NCBI GenBank assembly: GCA_002339345.1
Contig: DDKM01000020.1
Location: 1 to 10,223 of the forward strand
Direction: 5' to 3'
Length of the DNA: 10,223 bases
Source: Firmicutes bacterium UBA2598
Lineage (GTDB): Bacteria > Bacillota > PH28-bin88
The position numbers were made by a program, and so were the translations under genes. The notes under the pieces are model-generated. The model had not been told where the DNA came from and made no database searches. It saw only the letters and a program-made list of their open reading frames with translations. This document shows, in pieces, positions 6,508-10,223 of this stretch. Numbering within the stretch: position 1 is the first letter of the stretch; each line of letters starts with the position of its first letter.

Positions 6508-8979
6508 ATGGGGGACGACTTGCGGGACACTTTCCTTGCGGAAGCAGAGGAGTTACTGGAGCAGATCGGCGACAACCTCTTGAGGCTGGAAAAGCAGCCG
6601 CAGGATTCGGAGGTCATTGACAGCCTTTTCCGGGCCTTTCATACGCTCAAGGGCTCGGCGGGTTTAGTGGGATGCGAGGCTGTGAAGGTGTTATCCCACG
6701 GGCTGGAGGATGTGTTAGATGACATCCGTTCCGGGAGGCGCCAGGTCGACACCGTGCTGATCAACCGCTTGCTCTCGGCCACGGATGTGCTCAAGGAAGC
6801 AGTGGCAGGCGCGGCGACAGGCGAAGCACCTGCGGCGGAGGAAATTGACGGGCTGCTTTGCACTTTGCGTGAGGGTGCTGCTGGGGAGGACAGGACCACA
6901 CCCCGGGAACCGGCATGGCACGGGACTGACGGGGAGTGCCGGGATTTGCCTCTCATGCCCCTTCCTGTGCGCCTGGACCTGTTACAGGCCGTCCTTCAGG
7001 GGAGACAGGTGGTTTTTATCCGTGTTAAATGCTGCCAGGAGATATTTTACCGTGGCCTCGACCCCCTGCGCCTGTTCCAGTCGACAGTGGAGGCAGGAGG
7101 TGCCCGGTTCTTGCACCTGGCGATCAGCGGTGAGGACCTTCCCGGACCGGATGACTTTGACCCCGAAAGGTGCTACGTGGCCATTGAGGCTTGCCTGCAA
7201 CTTCCTGTGGAGCCAGGTGGCCTTCTGGAACAACTGGAGTTTATCCGGGATGATGCGGACATCCAGGTCTTCCCGGTTTCCGTCCCCATGCTCTTTGCGG
7301 CCGGCCTGGTAACTGGCAGAACGGTAACGGAAGCAGGGCAACTGGAGCGGGTTAAGCAGTTAGTGGCAGGTACACCATGGCCGGAAGACAGGGAAAGCCT
7401 CACCGCCAAGCTGGATGAATTAGTCCACGTAGGGCTGGTGGTAGCGGGGGCGTCGCCGTGCTCAGGAGGGGTGGCCTGTTATTTTGAAGAGGCAATTCTA
7501 CTGGGCCGTCTGCTGCGCCAATGCCTGGAACGCGGGACGCCGGGCGCTGGCAGTGATTTAAACCGGGTAGTAGAAGACGTTAAAAACCTGATCTGCGAGT
7601 ATTTAGACTGCCATGGCGCAGATTGTTACCCCAGCCTTCCCCCGCGAACCGCAGCCGAAGACTTGTTACGGTTGTTCTTTCCCGGCGATAGCCTTCAACC
7701 GAAGCCAGGGGTGGTTCTACCCACCGGCGAAATGAAAGCAGGACCTTTGTCTGAAGCCGCCGGGAAAACGTCTTCGCCTGCACTGTTACGGTCGGAAATG
7801 CTGCGCGTGGACAGTAAAAAAATAGACAAGCTGATGGAACTTGCCGGCGAGCTGGTGATCATTAAGAACAGTTTGGCATACTGGATGCGTCTTGCTCAAA
7901 ATGCCATTAAAGATCAGGAACAGGCCCAGGCTTTGAAGGAACAGCAACTGGCGCTGGCCAAGGTAACCAGGGAAATCCAGGAGGCTGTTGCCGGCGTGCG
8001 GATGGTCCCCATCGGCCAGGTGTTTCACAAGTTCACCAGGTTCGTGCGGGATGCTTCTGTGTGCCTTAATAAGGAAGTGGACCTGGTTTTCCAGGGGGAG
8101 GATACCGAACTTGACAGGAACGTGGTGGAAAGCCTGTATGAGCCTTTGCTCCACCTGGTCAGAAACTCCTTGGATCACGGGATGGAACCGCCGGAGGAAA
8201 GGGGGCAGGCGGGAAAACCGTTGCGGGGGACCCTTTGGCTACGGGCTTACCACGAGGGTACGCGGGTTTCGGTGGAAGTAGAGGACGACGGGCGAGGCAT
8301 TGATGTGGAACGGGTTAAGGCGAAGGCGGTTGCCCAGGGGCTGCTGTCCGTGGAAGAAGCCATCCAACTGTCCCGCCAGGACGCCCTGGCACTGATTTTT
8401 AGACCGGGGCTGAGCACAGCGGACAATATCACCGAGATTTCCGGTCGCGGTGTGGGAATGGATGCTGTCATATCAGTCGCCCACGGGCTGGGTGGGAGTG
8501 TCAGCGTGGACAGCGTACCCGGAAGCGGTACCAGGATCAAAATATCGGTGCCTCTTACCGTTGCTACCAGCCGCGTGTTGATTGTGAGGGCCGCCGCTGT
8601 GGAAACCGGCATCACTATGGATGATGTAGAAAAAATTGTTTACCTGACCCGCGAGCAGTTGACTGGCATGGGTAAAGTGAAATTGGGCAACACCCAGAAC
8701 AGCACTGTTCCAGTGCTTAGCCTGGCGGAGGTTCTGGGGCTCCCTGGGGTGGAAGCAGGCGAGGAGTACCGCGTTGTGCTGCTCCGTAACGGAATAGGTG
8801 TTCAGGTGGAAGCCATCCTGGGCGACGAGGATATGGTAATTCGCAAACTGCCTGGAGAGATCGGGGAGCTGCCCTTATACAAGGGCGCGGCCCTGCGAGG
8901 GAACGGAAAAGTTTTAATGGTGCTGGATAGTAAGTACTTTAAGGGGTGGCTGGGGCATGGCCTTTACCGTCAGAGCTAA
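6508..8979 (+). CDS. cheA: CheA histidine kinase with enlarged P2 region
   Basis: CheA autophosphorylates under receptor control and passes phosphate to CheB and CheY-type regulators. It is 823 residues, against about 650-700 in typical CheA. Domains in order: P1 phosphotransfer (about 1-110) with H45 in FHTLKGSAG; an enlarged middle region (about 110-430); P3 dimerisation from LRVDSKKIDKL at about 431; P4 ATPase with the N box around H549 to N553 (HLVRNSLDHG), G1 at 592-598 (EDDGRGI), F box near 629-634 and G2 at 646-651 (GRGVGM); and P5 CheW-like domain from about 687 to the end. All catalytic motifs are intact. The middle region holds a conserved-looking block (about 168-255, VVFIRV then FYRGLDPLRLF), resembling the P2-like segment of some alphaproteobacterial CheAs, then an unrecognised stretch (about 260-400) with C363, C368 and C373. 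No receiver is fused. ATG 6508 follows AGGAAGGG (6491-6498); the in-frame ATG 6472 would add 12 residues but has no clear ribosome binding site. Confidence 0.95.
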   Translation: MGDDLRDTFLAEAEELLEQIGDNLLRLEKQPQDSEVIDSLFRAFHTLKGSAGLVGCEAVKVLSHGLEDVLDDIRSGRRQVDTVLINRLLSATDVLKEAVAGAATGEAPAAEEIDGLLCTLREGAAGEDRTTPREPAWHGTDGECRDLPLMPLPVRLDLLQAVLQGRQVVFIRVKCCQEIFYRGLDPLRLFQSTVEAGGARFLHLAISGEDLPGPDDFDPERCYVAIEACLQLPVEPGGLLEQLEFIRDDADIQVFPVSVPMLFAAGLVTGRTVTEAGQLERVKQLVAGTPWPEDRESLTAKLDELVHVGLVVAGASPCSGGVACYFEEAILLGRLLRQCLERGTPGAGSDLNRVVEDVKNLICEYLDCHGADCYPSLPPRTAAEDLLRLFFPGDSLQPKPGVVLPTGEMKAGPLSEAAGKTSSPALLRSEMLRVDSKKIDKLMELAGELVIIKNSLAYWMRLAQNAIKDQEQAQALKEQQLALAKVTREIQEAVAGVRMVPIGQVFHKFTRFVRDASVCLNKEVDLVFQGEDTELDRNVVESLYEPLLHLVRNSLDHGMEPPEERGQAGKPLRGTLWLRAYHEGTRVSVEVEDDGRGIDVERVKAKAVAQGLLSVEEAIQLSRQDALALIFRPGLSTADNITEISGRGVGMDAVISVAHGLGGSVSVDSVPGSGTRIKISVPLTVATSRVLIVRAAAVETGITMDDVEKIVYLTREQLTGMGKVKLGNTQNSTVPVLSLAEVLGLPGVEAGEEYRVVLLRNGIGVQVEAILGDEDMVIRKLPGEIGELPLYKGAALRGNGKVLMVLDSKYFKGWLGHGLYRQS

Positions 8980-9226
8980 TGAACTGGTATTGTCTGATTC
9001 CTTTAACATCGAACAGGTTAAGGAGTGTTGGTCTGATCTTAAGGCGACCGGACTGCAAGAACTGCGTTTGCTCCACTTGAAGGAATTGAACAGCATAGAC
9101 CTGGCCGGTTCGCAGATCGTTTTTCTGGTGCTGCGGGAATGCCCGGGCATACAGGTAATACTTCCCACCAATACCCAGGTAATAAAGCTATTAGGACTAA
9201 TCGGGCTCAAGGGAGGAGAGGGGTAG
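8957..9226 (+). CDS. Small STAS-domain (anti-anti-sigma-like) protein
   Basis: This 89-residue protein has the size and pattern of a lone STAS domain: an N-terminal strand (ELVLSD), a helix (about 16-30), the strand LRLLHL, the loop and helix N45-SIDLAGSQIVFLVLREC, the strand IQVIL and a C-terminal helix VIKLLGLIGL. Short STAS proteins recur in chemosensory gene clusters, where their exact role is unclear; classic members such as SpoIIAA act in partner switching and are phosphorylated on a serine or threonine in a D-S-S-G loop. Here that loop reads D48-L-A-G, so the acceptor is missing and phospho-switching at that site is unlikely. ATG 8957 lies 7 bases after AAGGGGTGG (8941-8949) and within cheA, overlapping it by 23 bases, which implies coupled synthesis with CheA. 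The family call rests on the fold pattern and the DxAG loop, not on strong motifs. Confidence 0.75.
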   Translation: MAFTVRANELVLSDSFNIEQVKECWSDLKATGLQELRLLHLKELNSIDLAGSQIVFLVLRECPGIQVILPTNTQVIKLLGLIGLKGGEG

Positions 9227-9230
9227 GACT

Positions 9231-10223
9231 GTGACCCCGGTTGCTTTTATTTTTGTTGCTCTAGTAATTGTGACAGGCTTTGTTGCCGGTTTTTTGGTGG
9301 GAAAGAGGATCGTCAGGCCTAAATTGGCAGCGAACCAGGAAATAGAAGAAAATCTGGGGGGGAATGACGATTCCGCCGGGCAAGACGAGGAAAAATTGAG
9401 CCAAAGGGTTTTAGCCCTTGGCAAGGAAGAAATCAGGGCAATTACTGATTTAATTACCATTTTACAAAAAAACATGGGCAGTGTACTTGAAACCAGCGAA
9501 AACGCCTTTATTTCACTCATCCAGACAGTTAACAAGATGGGTGAAAAAAGCCGGAACAGCTCCAGGGAAGCAGAGAACTTAGCACAGAAGATCAGCGGTT
9601 CGGGTGATATTGCCGGTGAAGATAATGACGGTCTAATTTCGGAGGCGTTCCGGCAGTTAAAGGATTCCGGAATTAAATCAATAAGTGCCCTGACGGAATT
9701 GAAACGGGACATGCAGTTAGGGGCGGACGATCTCCGTGATGCGTCGCACAAATTGGAGGGAAGCCTTACATCCTTTGTCAAACAAATTGAAGATATCGCT
9801 TACCAAACCAATCTCCTGGCCTTGAATGCTTCAATAGAAGCAGCTCGCGCCGGTAGTTACGGGCGGGGATTTTCCGTAGTGGCCAGAGAAATCCGGAGAC
9901 TTTCAGACACTACCACCGAGACGGTCAAGAAGATAGAGAAACTTGCAAGAGAGATTTCTGTTGCCATTAATAACATCGCTGCCCGGCTTTTAGGTTACAT
10001 AGAGGAAATTTGCAGTGAGCAAAAACGAATTGAAGCTAACATGACTTATTCAAAAGAGAAATTACAGGCAGTGGCCGCAGACGTATTGCAGGTTACTCAT
10101 GTATTACTGGATCTCCTTTCCGACGAAATCAACAACGCCATGGTGAACGCCCAATTCCAGGATTACACCCGGCAGCAGACGGAACATGTAATAGCTGGTC
10201 TTGAAGATTTAAAGAACTACTTT
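9231..10223 (+). CDS. Membrane-anchored chemoreceptor-like protein, partial at right edge
   Basis: An open frame of 331 codons runs to the window edge without a stop. Residues 4-23 form one hydrophobic segment followed by the basic stretch KRIVRPK, so the protein is an inner-membrane anchor with everything else in the cytoplasm. There is no second membrane helix, periplasmic domain or recognisable HAMP. An acidic linker (about 35-55) leads to a long helical region and a canonical receptor tip at about 189-228: IAYQTNLLALNASIEAARAG, then GRGFSVVAREIRRLS. This tip is the kinase-control site of MCPs. Near the end is AQFQDYTRQQTEHV, a motif I associate with a subset of MCP homologues of short, HAMP-less type. 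Start GTG 9231, 7 bases after AGGGG (9219-9223) and 4 bases after the STAS stop. It looks more AT-rich than the che genes. The C-terminus is probably close to the edge. It resembles a signal relay, or a receptor sensing membrane state or a partner protein, but its signal is unknown. Confidence 0.88.
   Translation, partial: MTPVAFIFVALVIVTGFVAGFLVGKRIVRPKLAANQEIEENLGGNDDSAGQDEEKLSQRVLALGKEEIRAITDLITILQKNMGSVLETSENAFISLIQTVNKMGEKSRNSSREAENLAQKISGSGDIAGEDNDGLISEAFRQLKDSGIKSISALTELKRDMQLGADDLRDASHKLEGSLTSFVKQIEDIAYQTNLLALNASIEAARAGSYGRGFSVVAREIRRLSDTTTETVKKIEKLAREISVAINNIAARLLGYIEEICSEQKRIEANMTYSKEKLQAVAADVLQVTHVLLDLLSDEINNAMVNAQFQDYTRQQTEHVIAGLEDLKNYF

Noticed and set aside
1..10223. Insertion sequences, prophage genes, tRNA or rRNA genes
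   Set aside because: No transposase, integrase, terminal inverted repeats or RNA gene signatures were seen; all long + strand frames are accounted for by signalling genes.

Overview
The window carries a chemotaxis-like (Che) signalling operon, all on the + strand. The likely host is an anaerobic, Gram-positive, Clostridia-type Firmicute, possibly of the Desulfotomaculum/Pelotomaculum group. That guess rests on the strong purine-rich ribosome binding sites, the TTG and GTG starts, the moderately GC-rich che genes and the general look of the proteins. No taxonomic marker is present, so it stays a guess.

Layout. Bases 1-83 are a degenerate CCAA tetranucleotide array that may continue left of the window. 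It is followed by a short AT-rich stretch and a strong hairpin with a short T-run (142-190), probably a terminator for whatever lies to the left. A leader containing an orphan Shine-Dalgarno sequence leads to a TTG-started, single-domain HD-GYP protein (285-938), a predicted cyclic-di-GMP phosphodiesterase. A 152-base gap with modest inverted and direct repeats separates it from the main block: a soluble chemoreceptor with two complete signalling modules (1091-3031), a three-domain CheW (3055-4593), CheB (4556-5632), CheR (5653-6465), an enlarged CheA (6508-8979), a small STAS protein (8957-9226), and a second chemoreceptor-like protein with one membrane anchor that runs off the right edge (9231-10223). 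Gaps from the first receptor onward are at most 42 bases, and CheW/CheB and CheA/STAS overlap, so this is very likely one operon.

How it should work. The receptors would form an array with CheA through the three CheW domains. CheR and CheB would set receptor methylation. CheA would phosphorylate CheB and an unseen response regulator. No CheY, CheC, CheD, CheX or CheV, and no receiver domain fused to CheA, is present here; the output regulator must lie to the right or elsewhere.

Most unusual points: neither receptor has a recognisable ligand-binding domain; the first receptor is a gapless 300-residue-period duplication whose second signalling tip has drifted; CheW is tripled with only the third domain looking canonical at its core loop; CheA carries about 300 extra residues between its phosphotransfer and dimerisation domains; and the STAS protein lacks the usual phospho-acceptor. 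Together these suggest a chemosensory pathway specialised for intracellular or membrane-state signals, perhaps tied to cyclic-di-GMP, rather than textbook chemotaxis. That last step is inference.
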